Part shown: piece after piece, positions 35,568-43,580 of the stretch | How the letters are laid out: every line of letters starts with the position of its first letter | How positions within the stretch are numbered: the first letter of the stretch is position 1 | DNA from: Ruegeria pomeroyi | Lineage (GTDB): Bacteria; Pseudomonadota; Alphaproteobacteria; Rhodobacterales; Rhodobacteraceae | Assembly (NCBI RefSeq): GCF_021405525.1 | Contig: NZ_JAGQAG010000001.1 | Location: 806,001-870,000 of the forward strand | Direction of reading: 5' to 3' | DNA length: 64,000 nucleotides | Notes under the pieces: model-generated | Told to the model about the DNA's origin: nothing | The model's database searches: none | Seen by the model: the letters and a program-made list of their open reading frames with translations, nothing else | Program-made: the position numbers and the translations under genes

Positions 35568-36596
35568 CTATGCGCGCGGTGGCCCCAGCGAGCCGCGCAG
35601 AACGACGCGGGTATCCAGTCGCTGCCCCTGTCCCGGCGTGCCCTCTGACACCATCGAGATCAGGGCACGCGCAGCGCGGGTACCCATCTGTCGATGTGGA
35701 ACATGCACGGTGGTCAGGCCCGGGCTGCACACCTTGGCCAGTTCGATATCGTCAAAGCCGGTGATCGAGACATCGCCCGGCACGTCATATCCCATCTCCT
35801 TGGCCCGTCCCATGGCGCCGACAGCCAGCACGTCATTGCCGCACATCACAACGGTCGGGCGGGGCGTACGCTGCATCAGGGCCTCGAACGCGGCGGCGCC
35901 CTCGTCGATGCCATAGGCGGTTTCCACAAGGCTCAGCGCGTCGGGGTCCAGTCCCGCCTCGTCCATGGCCGCGCGGATTGCGGCCACCCGGGCGCGGGCG
36001 CGGTCGTTGCCCGCCTGTTCGGCGCTGATCACGCCGATATGGCGATGGCCGTCCGCGATCACCCGTCGGGCAAGGTCCAGCATTGCGGAATGGTTGTCGA
36101 ACCCGATCGTGGGCACCGGCGCATTCGGGTCGTGGACCCAGGCCACGAGGGTCGGAATGCCGCGCCGGTTGAGAAAGTCGTAGAGCGCCGGATCGCGATG
36201 GGCGCCGATCAGGAACAACCCGTCGGCGCCGCGCGCCACCAGGGTGCGAATCTGCTCCTCCTCCAGATCGGCGCGATATGAAGAGGAGGCCACCAGCAAC
36301 GTGATCCCCTTCAGCCGCAACTCCTCCTGAAAGGCCTGAAGACCTCGGGCAAAGATCGCGTTCTCCATGGTCGGGATCACGGCGCCGATGGTGTTGGTGC
36401 GTTTCGCGGCCAGGGCGCGGGCACCGAAATTGGGCGAATACCCAAGGTCGCGCACCGCCTGCAAAACCCGGTTGCGGGTCTCCTCGATGACCCGGTCGGG
36501 CGTGTTCAGACAGCGCGAAACCGTTGCCGTCGACACGCCCGCGCGCCGGGCCACATCGGCCAGGGTCGGGGTGCGTTCGGTTGGCGGCGCGGTCAT
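35568..36596 (-). CDS. LacI-family transcriptional regulator of the DHPS cluster
   Basis: About 342 residues from ATG 36596; ATG 36611 is an alternative and the frame is open to 36659. It has the LacI headpiece (LADVARRAGVSTATVSRCLN) with the hinge YSPNFGARALAAKRT and a periplasmic-binding-like effector domain (VPGDVSITGFDDIELAKVCS). Two matching palindromic operators lie between it and the divergent DHPS/TRAP operon. Repression relieved by DHPS or a catabolite is the likely logic. Confidence 0.92.
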   Translation of the reverse strand: MTAPPTERTPTLADVARRAGVSTATVSRCLNTPDRVIEETRNRVLQAVRDLGYSPNFGARALAAKRTNTIGAVIPTMENAIFARGLQAFQEELRLKGITLLVASSSYRADLEEEQIRTLVARGADGLFLIGAHRDPALYDFLNRRGIPTLVAWVHDPNAPVPTIGFDNHSAMLDLARRVIADGHRHIGVISAEQAGNDRARARVAAIRAAMDEAGLDPDALSLVETAYGIDEGAAAFEALMQRTPRPTVVMCGNDVLAVGAMGRAKEMGYDVPGDVSITGFDDIELAKVCSPGLTTVHVPHRQMGTRAARALISMVSEGTPGQGQRLDTRVVLRGSLGPPRA

Positions 36597-36663
36597 GCTG
36601 AGCGGTTCCATCGGGTTGAGGGCGGTAGGGTCCGATATCCCATCCGCTGGGAACAGCATAGCG

Positions 36664-36700
36664 TGTAAGCGCTTGCATCGTCAAATGTAAGCGCTTACAT
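36664..36700. promoter_or_regulatory. Tandem LacI-type operators over the DHPS operon promoter
   Basis: The palindromes TGTAAGCGCTTGCA (36664-36677) and ATGTAAGCGCTTACAT (36685-36700, perfect) lie 22 bp apart centre to centre, two helical turns. They carry the central CG-flanked AAGCGCTT typical of LacI/GalR operators. A possible promoter TTGCAT (36674-36679), 16 bp, TACATT (36696-36701) is embedded in them, so binding would block transcription. Confidence 0.85.
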
Positions 36701-36740
36701 TGCTAGGGCGAATCGTGTTTTTGCCCATCCGGAGGACCCG

Positions 36741-36929
36741 ATGCTTTTGATCTCGGCCGCACTCTTTGCCCTGTTTGCCCTGAATGTGGGCCTTGGCTCT
36801 GTCGGGGTCGGGCCGATGCTGGGGGATGTTGGTGAAATGCTGGTTCTGTTCGCCGCTGCAATCGCGTTTGTGGTGGCCATTCTGCAACGGGAAGCCGCAG
36901 CGAAGAGCAAGACAAACCAGCGGCCCTGA
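36741..36929 (+). CDS. Small membrane protein at the head of the DHPS/TRAP operon
   Basis: The 62-residue protein starts at ATG 36741 with a strong ggagg ribosome-binding site. It has two hydrophobic segments (residues 2-25 and 31-48) and a short basic C-terminus REAAAKSKTNQRP. It lies directly behind the operators and 23 bp before the TRAP binding-protein gene. I do not recognise a family; a role with the transporter or in membrane assembly is a guess from position. Confidence 0.7.
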   Translation: MLLISAALFALFALNVGLGSVGVGPMLGDVGEMLVLFAAAIAFVVAILQREAAAKSKTNQRP

Positions 36930-36952
36930 TCTGTCCAAATGGGAGGAAATAC

Positions 36953-38098
36953 ATGAAAGACGACCGGACCGGACTTGCGTCCGCGACACGCCGCAACTTT
37001 CTGAAACTGGCCGGCAGCGGCAGCTTTACCGCCGCCATGGTGGCCGGCGCGGCGGGGACCCTGTGGTCGACCGAGGCCGCAGCGCAGACCGCCAAGGAAG
37101 AGAAGGAACGTGAAGCCGCCGCATCGCATGTGATGACGGTGGCGACGGCCTATGTGCTGGGCGCGTCACGCAGCTATCCGATCATGCAGCTGGACCTCAA
37201 GGAGAACATCCAGAACGCCACCAACGGCAAGGTCTATGTGAAACTGGCGCCGGGCGGCCAGCTGGGCGCCGGTGGCGCGCTGGTGCAAAAGGTGCAGGGC
37301 GGCACCATCCAGGCGGCGCAGCATTCGCTGTCGAATTTCGCCCCCTTCGCCAGCGCAGTCGACCTGATCAACATGCCGTATTTCTGCGGCTCGAACCAGC
37401 GGTTCACCAACCTCGTGTCGTCGGATGCCTGGAAGTCCGAGGTGCATCCCAAGGTCGAGGCTGCGGGCTTCAAGGCGCTGTTCTATATCGTGATCGACCC
37501 GCGCGTCGTGGCCGTGCGCAAGGGTGGCAACGCGGTGATCACGCCGGGCGATCTGGCAGGGGTCAAGTTCCGCGTGCCGGGCTCGAAGATGCTGCAACAG
37601 TATTACCGCATGGTCGGCGCCAACCCGACGCCGGTGGCCTGGGGCGAGACGCCCTCGGCGATCAAGCAGGGCGTGGCCGATGCGCTCGACCCGTCGGTCG
37701 GCGCGCTTTATGTCTTTGGCTTCAAGGACATCCTCAGCCATGTGACCTTTACCCAGGCGGTGCCCGACAGCCAGGTGTTCTCGATGAACCTGGAATGGTT
37801 CAACGGGCTTCCGGCAGACGTGCAGGAAGGCATCATGTTCGCGGGCGAGGTCACCTCGCAGCAGAACCTGGCCAAGGTGCCCGCCGCGCGTGCCTATGCG
37901 ATGTCGGAACTGACCAAATCCGGGGTCGAGTTCCATTCGCTGTCCGCCGACCAACTGGCCGAATGGCAGGCGACCGGCGGTTATCAGCGCTCGGAATGGG
38001 ACAGCTTCAAGACCGAACTGGCCGGGTCGATGGATGCCTTTGCCCGCCTCGAAGAGGCCGCCGGCACCATGGGCCGCTATTACGTGCACGACGCCTGA
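36953..38098 (+). CDS. hpsK: TRAP transporter substrate-binding protein (DctP family), Tat-exported
   Basis: The 381-residue protein has a twin-arginine signal TRRNFLKLAGSGSFTAAMV and a cleavage region near AAAQT. The mature part is a TRAP/DctP solute receptor (MQLDLKENIQNATNGKVYVK; GDLAGVKFRVPGSKMLQQYY contains the conserved carboxylate-binding Arg region). It is followed by dctQ- and dctM-type genes and then the DHPS dehydrogenases, so 2,3-dihydroxypropane-1-sulfonate is the expected ligand. The hpsK symbol follows my recollection of the Ruegeria naming. A strong hairpin after the stop would keep this subunit in excess over the membrane parts. Confidence 0.88.
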   Translation: MKDDRTGLASATRRNFLKLAGSGSFTAAMVAGAAGTLWSTEAAAQTAKEEKEREAAASHVMTVATAYVLGASRSYPIMQLDLKENIQNATNGKVYVKLAPGGQLGAGGALVQKVQGGTIQAAQHSLSNFAPFASAVDLINMPYFCGSNQRFTNLVSSDAWKSEVHPKVEAAGFKALFYIVIDPRVVAVRKGGNAVITPGDLAGVKFRVPGSKMLQQYYRMVGANPTPVAWGETPSAIKQGVADALDPSVGALYVFGFKDILSHVTFTQAVPDSQVFSMNLEWFNGLPADVQEGIMFAGEVTSQQNLAKVPAARAYAMSELTKSGVEFHSLSADQLAEWQATGGYQRSEWDSFKTELAGSMDAFARLEEAAGTMGRYYVHDA

Positions 38099-38107
38099 TC
38101 GGGCACT

Positions 38108-38140
38108 GGCCGGCGCCTGGGACGGCGCCGGCCCTTTCCT
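38108..38140 (+). terminator. Intra-operon attenuator after the binding-protein gene
   Basis: A 10-bp GC-rich perfect stem, GGCCGGCGCC (38108-38117) with GGCGCCGGCC (38124-38133), loop TGGGAC, is followed by CTTTCCTT. This is a typical partial terminator or 3' stabiliser between a binding-protein gene and its permease genes. Confidence 0.75.
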
Positions 38141-38205
38141 TACCCGCATGACGCCATCAACCGGGCCTCCGGCAACGGATGCCCCTCGCCCGGAGGGAGG
38201 GACGC

Positions 38206-38721
38206 GTGAGCCTTATCCTGAATGCCCTGAACCGGAATGCCGAGCGCTGGGCGCTCCTGGTGTTCTACGTGATGCTTGTCGTCACCATGGCCATCGAGGT
38301 GCTGCGGCGCGAGATCTTCGCCTATTCCTCGATCTGGGGAGAGGAGATCGTGCGCTATTCCTTCATCTACCTCGCCTGGATCGGCGCCGCCTCGGCGGTG
38401 AAGGAACGGGGCCATATCCGCATCGACGTGCTGATGCATTACCTGGGCCGCCGGGCCAAGGCGCTGCTCTATATCTTTGGCGATCTGGTGATGTTCGTGG
38501 TGGCGGTCATCGCGCTGTACTGGTCGTTCGAAACGGTGCTGGTCTCGGCCAAGTTCGGATCGGTCAGTCACGGCCTGCGCATCTCGATGGTGTGGTTCCT
38601 GATGGCGGTGCCGGTGGGCTTTTCGCTGATGATCCTGCGACTGGTGCAATCCTTCCTGCGCGATTTGCGCAGCCTTCGTGACGGCACGCCCGTCTACGAG
38701 GGCGACAAACTGTTCGATTGA
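38206..38721 (+). CDS. hpsL: TRAP transporter small permease (DctQ family)
   Basis: 171 residues from GTG 38206, chosen over ATG 38179 because ggaggg lies at the right distance. It has four hydrophobic helices and the conserved DctQ features WGEEIVRYSFIYLAWIGAA and KERGHIRIDVL. It forms the membrane complex with the DctM subunit encoded 10 bp downstream. Confidence 0.9.
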   Translation: MSLILNALNRNAERWALLVFYVMLVVTMAIEVLRREIFAYSSIWGEEIVRYSFIYLAWIGAASAVKERGHIRIDVLMHYLGRRAKALLYIFGDLVMFVVAVIALYWSFETVLVSAKFGSVSHGLRISMVWFLMAVPVGFSLMILRLVQSFLRDLRSLRDGTPVYEGDKLFD

Positions 38722-38731
38722 GAGGGCGGTC

Positions 38732-40060
38732 ATGCTTTGGAACACCCTCAATCAGACGGTTGAACTGGGCTGGGATTTCTACCTGCCGGTGATCCTGTTC
38801 GTGGGCCTCATCGCGCTGGCGGTGCCGGTCTGGGCCGCCATCGGGGCGGCGGCGATCACCATGTTGATCATGTCGGGGGACATGCCGCTGAGCGCGGTGG
38901 GCGAGAGCCTGTTCACCGGCATCGACGCCTTTGCGCTGACAGCGGTGCCGCTGTTCATCCTGACCGGTGACGTGCTGGTGCGCACGGGGCTTTCGCGCAA
39001 GTTCCTGGACGTGGCCGAGGCGCTGACGCAATTCGCCAAGGGCGGGTTCGGCTCGGCCACGGTGCTGGTCTGCGGCATGTTTGCGGCCATCTCGGGTTCG
39101 GACGCTGCGGGGGCCGCCGCCGTGGGCCGGATGACCATCGACCGGCTGGTCGAGTCGGGCTATCCCCGGCCCTATGCCTGTGCGCTGGTGGCGGCGGGGG
39201 CCTGTACCGGCATCCTGATCCCGCCTTCGATCGCCTATATCATCATCGGTCTGGTGCTGGGTATCTCGGCCTCGACCCTGTTTCTGGCCGCGCTCATTCC
39301 GGGCCTGTGCATCCTGATCTCGATCCTGGTCACCAATGTGGTGATGAACCGCATCAACGGCTGGGAGGGCGGCGGCAATATCTCGGCCGCCGAATACGTG
39401 GGCAATCTGGGCCGGGCGCTGAAATCCGGCTGGTATGCCTTCATCGTGCCGGGGATCATCTTTTACGGCATCTTCTCGGGCCGGCTGACGCCGACCGAGG
39501 CGGGTGCCACCGCTGTTGTCGTCACCATCCTGATGGGCTTCATCCTGCGCACCCTGTCGCTGTCCGACTTCCCGGCGATGCTGGTCAGCTCGGCCAAGGT
39601 GAACGGGGTTATCCTGCCGATCATCGCCTTTTCCGCCCCCCTGGCCGAGGCGCTGGCGATCATGGGCGTGCCGCAGGGATTTGTCGCCGCAGTCACCGGC
39701 ATGACCGAAGAACCCTGGCTGTTGATCCTGCTGATGATCGGCATCCTGATCGCGGCGGGCTGCGTCATGGAGACGACGCCCAATATCGTGATCCTGGCCC
39801 CGATCCTGAAGCCGCTGGCCGACAATATCGGCATGAACGAGATCCAGTTCTGCATCATGATGATCACCGCGCTGGGTGTGGGCTTCATCACGCCGCCGCT
39901 GGGGCTGAACCTGTTCGTGGTCTCCGGCATCACCGGCGAGTCGATCCTCAAGATCGCCGCCCGCGCTGTTCCCTTCGTCTTGTTCATGCTGCTGGTGGTG
40001 CTGCTCATCGCCTATCTGCCCGCCATTTCCACCACGCTCTTGCCCGATATCTACAAATAG
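38732..40060 (+). CDS. hpsM: TRAP transporter large permease (DctM family)
   Basis: The 442-residue protein has about twelve hydrophobic segments and DctM hallmarks: PLFILTGDVLVRTGLSRKFL, ISGSDAAGAAAVG, LIPPSIAYIIIG, GCVMETTPNIVILAPILKPL and GFITPPLGLNLFVVSGI. It forms the Na+-coupled translocation pathway of the TRAP system. It is 12 bp ahead of hpsN, so uptake and the first oxidation are co-expressed. Confidence 0.93.
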   Translation: MLWNTLNQTVELGWDFYLPVILFVGLIALAVPVWAAIGAAAITMLIMSGDMPLSAVGESLFTGIDAFALTAVPLFILTGDVLVRTGLSRKFLDVAEALTQFAKGGFGSATVLVCGMFAAISGSDAAGAAAVGRMTIDRLVESGYPRPYACALVAAGACTGILIPPSIAYIIIGLVLGISASTLFLAALIPGLCILISILVTNVVMNRINGWEGGGNISAAEYVGNLGRALKSGWYAFIVPGIIFYGIFSGRLTPTEAGATAVVVTILMGFILRTLSLSDFPAMLVSSAKVNGVILPIIAFSAPLAEALAIMGVPQGFVAAVTGMTEEPWLLILLMIGILIAAGCVMETTPNIVILAPILKPLADNIGMNEIQFCIMMITALGVGFITPPLGLNLFVVSGITGESILKIAARAVPFVLFMLLVVLLIAYLPAISTTLLPDIYK

Positions 40061-40072
40061 GACGCCCCCGGT

Positions 40073-41380
40073 ATGACCATCGAATACCTCAAGAAAGCTT
40101 CGCTTACCTCGAAATCCGATGCCTCGGACGTGCAAGAGACGGTGCGCGCGATCCTCGCCGATATCGAGGCGGGCGGGGATCAGGTCGCGCTGGACTATGC
40201 CGCCAAGTTCGACCGCTACGAGGGCAGCATCATCCTGTCGCCCGCAGAGATCGAGGCCGCCTGCGCGCTGGTGCCGGAAAAGCTCAAGGCCGATATCCGC
40301 TTTGCCCATGACAATGTGCGCCGCTTTGCCGAGACGCAGAAGGCGACGCTGACCGATGTCGAGCTCGAGGTGGTGCCGGGCGTGATCACCGGACAAAAGG
40401 CGATCCCGGTGGACGCGGCGGGCTGCTATGTGCCCGGCGGGCGCTATAGCCATATTGCCAGCGCCATCATGACCGTGACCACGGCCAAGGTGGCGGGGTG
40501 CAAACATATCATGGCCTGCTCGCCGCCGCGTCCCGGTGTCGGCGTGGCGCCTGCCATCGTTTATGCCGCCCATATCTGTGGCGCCGACACGATCATGGCA
40601 ATCGGCGGTGTGCAGGGGGTGGCGGCCATGGCCTTTGGCCTGTTTGGCCTGCCCAAGGCGAAAATCCTGGTTGGTCCCGGCAACCAGTTCGTGGCCGAGG
40701 CCAAGCGGATGCTGTTCGGGCGTGTCGGCATCGACATGATCGCGGGCCCCACCGACAGCCTGATCCTGGCCGACAAGACCGCCGATCCGCATATCGTGAC
40801 CACCGATCTGGTGAGCCAGGCCGAGCATGGCTACAACTCGCCCGTCTGGCTGGTGACCGATGATCGCGCGCTGGCGGAAAAGGTGATCGAGATGATCCCG
40901 GCCTATATCGCCGACCTGCCCGAGGTGAACCGCGACAATGCCGCCGCCGCGTGGCGCGATTATGCCGAGGTGATCCTGTGCGCCGACCGCGAGGAGATGG
41001 CTGCCACCTCGGACCGTTACGCGCCCGAGCACCTGACGGTGATGGCCGACGACCTGGATTGGTGGCTCGACCGGCTCAGCTGTTATGGATCGTTGTTCCT
41101 GGGCGAAGAAAGCACCGTCAGCTATGGCGACAAGGCGGCGGGCACCAACCACGTGCTGCCGACAAGCGGCGCCGCCAGCTATACCGGGGGCCTCAGCGTG
41201 CACAAATACATGAAGATCGTGACCTGGCAGCGTGGCACCCGCGAGGGCTACAAGCCCGTGGCCGAGGCCACCGCCCGCATCGCCCGGCTTGAGGGGATGG
41301 AGGGCCATGCCCGCGCCGCCGATGTGCGGCTGGCCAAGTATTTCCCCGACGAGACCTTTGACCTGACCGCCAATGGCTGA
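40073..41380 (+). CDS. hpsN: Sulfopropanediol 3-dehydrogenase (DHPS 3-dehydrogenase), HisD family
   Basis: The 435-residue protein is a histidinol-dehydrogenase-family enzyme with the zinc-binding DLVSQAEHGYNSPVWLV and the segment LPTSGAASYTGGLSVHKYM. HpsN oxidises (R)-DHPS with NAD in two steps to (R)-sulfolactate. It follows a TRAP transporter and precedes two further dehydrogenases, the hps order, and no other histidine biosynthesis gene is near, so a role in histidine synthesis is unlikely. It overlaps hpsO by 8 bp. Confidence 0.9.
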   Translation: MTIEYLKKASLTSKSDASDVQETVRAILADIEAGGDQVALDYAAKFDRYEGSIILSPAEIEAACALVPEKLKADIRFAHDNVRRFAETQKATLTDVELEVVPGVITGQKAIPVDAAGCYVPGGRYSHIASAIMTVTTAKVAGCKHIMACSPPRPGVGVAPAIVYAAHICGADTIMAIGGVQGVAAMAFGLFGLPKAKILVGPGNQFVAEAKRMLFGRVGIDMIAGPTDSLILADKTADPHIVTTDLVSQAEHGYNSPVWLVTDDRALAEKVIEMIPAYIADLPEVNRDNAAAAWRDYAEVILCADREEMAATSDRYAPEHLTVMADDLDWWLDRLSCYGSLFLGEESTVSYGDKAAGTNHVLPTSGAASYTGGLSVHKYMKIVTWQRGTREGYKPVAEATARIARLEGMEGHARAADVRLAKYFPDETFDLTANG

Positions 41381-42134
41381 CTCTGGCTATCTCTTCTCGG
41401 TGCGGGGCCGGGTGGCCTGTGTCACCGGCGCCAGTTCCGGCCTTGGCCGGCGCGCGGCGACGGTGCTGGCGCAGGCTGGCGCACGGGTGGTGGGCGTGGC
41501 CCGGCGCGCCGATGCGCTGGCCGAATGGCAGGCCGAGGCGGGGAGCGAAACCCATGCCATTCCCTATGACCTGTCGGACCGCGACGGGTTGGAGGGGCTG
41601 GCGCACCAGGTCGCAGCGCCCTTTGGCCCGCCCGACATTCTGATTCACGCCGCCGGCATCAACACCCGCCAGCCCGCCGATGAGGTCACGCCCGAAGGCT
41701 GGGACATCACCCTGACCCTGAACCTGTCGGTGCCGTTCTTCCTCAGCCAGTATCTGGTCCCGGGGATGAAGGCGCGCGGCTGGGGCCGGATCGTCAATTT
41801 CGCCTCGCTCCAGACAACCCGGGCCTTTCCCGGCGGCATCGCCTATGGCGCGTCCAAGGGCGGTGTGGCCCAGATGACCCGCGCCATGGCCGAGGCCTGG
41901 TCTCCGCACGGAATTACCGCCAACGCGCTGGGGCCGGGTTTTTTCCGGACCGAGCTGACGGCGCCTGTCTTTGCCGATCCCGCGCGCGCGGCGCGCAACG
42001 CGGCGCAGACCTGTCTCGGCCGCAATGGAGAGCCCGAGGATCTGGACGGGCCGTTGTTGTTCCTTTGCTCCGAGGCGTCGGCCTATGTCACCGGTCAGGT
42101 GCTGATGGTGGATGGAGGATATACCGCGAAATGA
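41373..42134 (+). CDS. hpsO: Short-chain dehydrogenase, probable DHPS 2-dehydrogenase
   Basis: The 253-residue classical SDR has the cofactor motif VTGASSGLGRRAATVLAQAG, the NAG-equivalent HAAGINTRQ, catalytic Ser in NFASLQTTR and YxxxK in IAYGASKGGVAQM. In the published DHPS pathway two dehydrogenases (HpsO and HpsP) interconvert the enantiomers through the 2-oxo compound so that HpsN receives the R form. It is coupled to neighbours on both sides (8-bp overlap with hpsN, ATGA with hpsP). Confidence 0.87.
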   Translation: MADSGYLFSVRGRVACVTGASSGLGRRAATVLAQAGARVVGVARRADALAEWQAEAGSETHAIPYDLSDRDGLEGLAHQVAAPFGPPDILIHAAGINTRQPADEVTPEGWDITLTLNLSVPFFLSQYLVPGMKARGWGRIVNFASLQTTRAFPGGIAYGASKGGVAQMTRAMAEAWSPHGITANALGPGFFRTELTAPVFADPARAARNAAQTCLGRNGEPEDLDGPLLFLCSEASAYVTGQVLMVDGGYTAK

Positions 42135-43129
42135 AGGCGCTGGTTTACACGGGCCCCGAAACGCTTGCGCTGCGCGAGATGCCCAACCCGGTCGCGGGGC
42201 CGGGCGAACAGCTGATCCGCATCGCGCAGGTGGGGATCTGCGGCTCGGACATGCATGCCTATCTGGGCCACGATGCGCGCCGCCCGGCGCCGCTGATCCT
42301 GGGTCACGAGGTGGCCGGTGTGATCGTGGGTGGGCCGCGCGACGGCGAGCGGGTCACCGTGAACCCTCTGGTCACTTGCGGCGACTGCCCGGCCTGCCGC
42401 ACGGGACGCGACAACCTGTGCCCCGCCCGCCAGATCATCTCGATGCCCCCGCGCGAGGGCGGCTTTGCCGAATATGTGGCGATGCCCGAGGGCAATCTGG
42501 TCACTGTCCCCGACCCCGTCCCGCTGGCCAAGGCGGCACTGGCCGAACCCATCGCCTGCGGCTGGCACACGGTGCGCCTGTCCCTGGCCGCGCTATCCGG
42601 TGCGCGTGACACGGCGCTGGTACTGGGAGGCGGGGCGATCGGGCTGGGCGCCGCACTCTGCCTGGCGGCGCAGGGCGTACCGCAGGTCACCGTGGTCGAG
42701 CCGAACCCCGCCCGCCGCGCCTATCTGGGCGACCGCTGCGGCCAGCATGCGGTCGATGCTGCGCCAGAGGGGTCGCAATTCGATCTGGTGATCGACGGGG
42801 TGGGCTATGCCGCCACCCGCGCCGCTGCCTCGGCCCATGTGCGCCCCGGCGGTGTGATCGGCCATATCGGCCTGGGCGAGGATACCGGTGGCCTCGATAT
42901 CCGGCGGATGACCCTGCAAGAGATCACCTTTATCGGGACCTATACCTATACCGCCGAGGATTTCCGCCAGACCGCGCAGGCAATCTTTGACGGCCGCCTC
43001 GGCCCGCTTGACTGGACCGAGGCGCGCCGGCTGGAACAGGGTGCCGAGGCCTTTGCCGATATCCGCGCGGGCCGGGTGGCGGCACCCAAGGTCCTGCTGG
43101 TTCCCGACACCGACCCGGAAAGGAGTTAG
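42131..43129 (+). CDS. hpsP: Zinc-type medium-chain dehydrogenase, probable DHPS 2-dehydrogenase
   Basis: 332 residues. It has the catalytic zinc site (VGICGSDMHAYLGHD, then GHEVAGVIVG), four structural-zinc cysteines in CGDCPACRTGRDNLC, and the Rossmann motif ALVLGGGAIGLGAALCLAAQ. Its start overlaps the hpsO stop by ATGA. It is paired with HpsO as the second DHPS C2 dehydrogenase of the racemising step. The final codons lie 3 bp before the universal-stress gene. Confidence 0.87.
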   Translation: MKALVYTGPETLALREMPNPVAGPGEQLIRIAQVGICGSDMHAYLGHDARRPAPLILGHEVAGVIVGGPRDGERVTVNPLVTCGDCPACRTGRDNLCPARQIISMPPREGGFAEYVAMPEGNLVTVPDPVPLAKAALAEPIACGWHTVRLSLAALSGARDTALVLGGGAIGLGAALCLAAQGVPQVTVVEPNPARRAYLGDRCGQHAVDAAPEGSQFDLVIDGVGYAATRAAASAHVRPGGVIGHIGLGEDTGGLDIRRMTLQEITFIGTYTYTAEDFRQTAQAIFDGRLGPLDWTEARRLEQGAEAFADIRAGRVAAPKVLLVPDTDPERS

Positions 43130-43132
43130 GCC

Positions 43133-43537
43133 ATGTATCACCGCATCCTTGTTGCCCTGTCGCTGGAACACGGGATCAGCGAGCGGGCGCTGGAAACCGC
43201 CCGCGCCCTGGCCGCGGAGGACGCTACCATCCGCGCCGTCCACGTGATCGAGCCGCCCAACCCGGCGGTCCGCGCCTATCTGGACGCCGATCTGGTGGCC
43301 AAGGCCCGCGCCGATGCCGAGGCGCGGTTGCGCGCCCGCGTGGCCGATGCGCCCGGGGTCGAACCGGTGTTGCTGAGCGGTCATTCCAGCCGCGCGCTGA
43401 CCGAATATGCCACCGACATGGGCATCGACCTGATCATCGTCGGCTCGCACCGGCCCGGCCTCAGCGACTATTTTCTGGGCACCACCGCCGCCCGCGTTGT
43501 TCGCCACGCGCCCTGTACCGTGATGGTGCTGCGCTAG
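43133..43537 (+). CDS. Universal stress protein (UspA family)
   Basis: The 134-residue single-domain Usp protein starts YHRILVALSLEHGISERAL and ends with the ATP-binding-type pattern (DLIIVGSHRPGLSDYFLGTTAARVVRHAPCTVMVLR read in parts: IIVGSHRP, GTTAARVVRHA). It sits within the DHPS operon between hpsP and the FMN dehydrogenase. A regulatory or protective role in this operon is not established. Confidence 0.9.
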   Translation: MYHRILVALSLEHGISERALETARALAAEDATIRAVHVIEPPNPAVRAYLDADLVAKARADAEARLRARVADAPGVEPVLLSGHSSRALTEYATDMGIDLIIVGSHRPGLSDYFLGTTAARVVRHAPCTVMVLR

Positions 43538-43580
43538 GGAACGGCCCAACCCGCAGGACGACTAGGAAAGAGCCCAGGCC

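Noticed and set aside
38564-41308. 914-residue minus-strand frame rich in His, Gln and Gly across dctM and hpsN
   Set aside because: Antisense to two clear genes with complete motifs; low-complexity composition typical of a complementary-frame artefact.
40073-41380. Histidinol dehydrogenase for histidine biosynthesis
   Set aside because: It sits in a TRAP/DHPS operon with two other dehydrogenases and no his genes.
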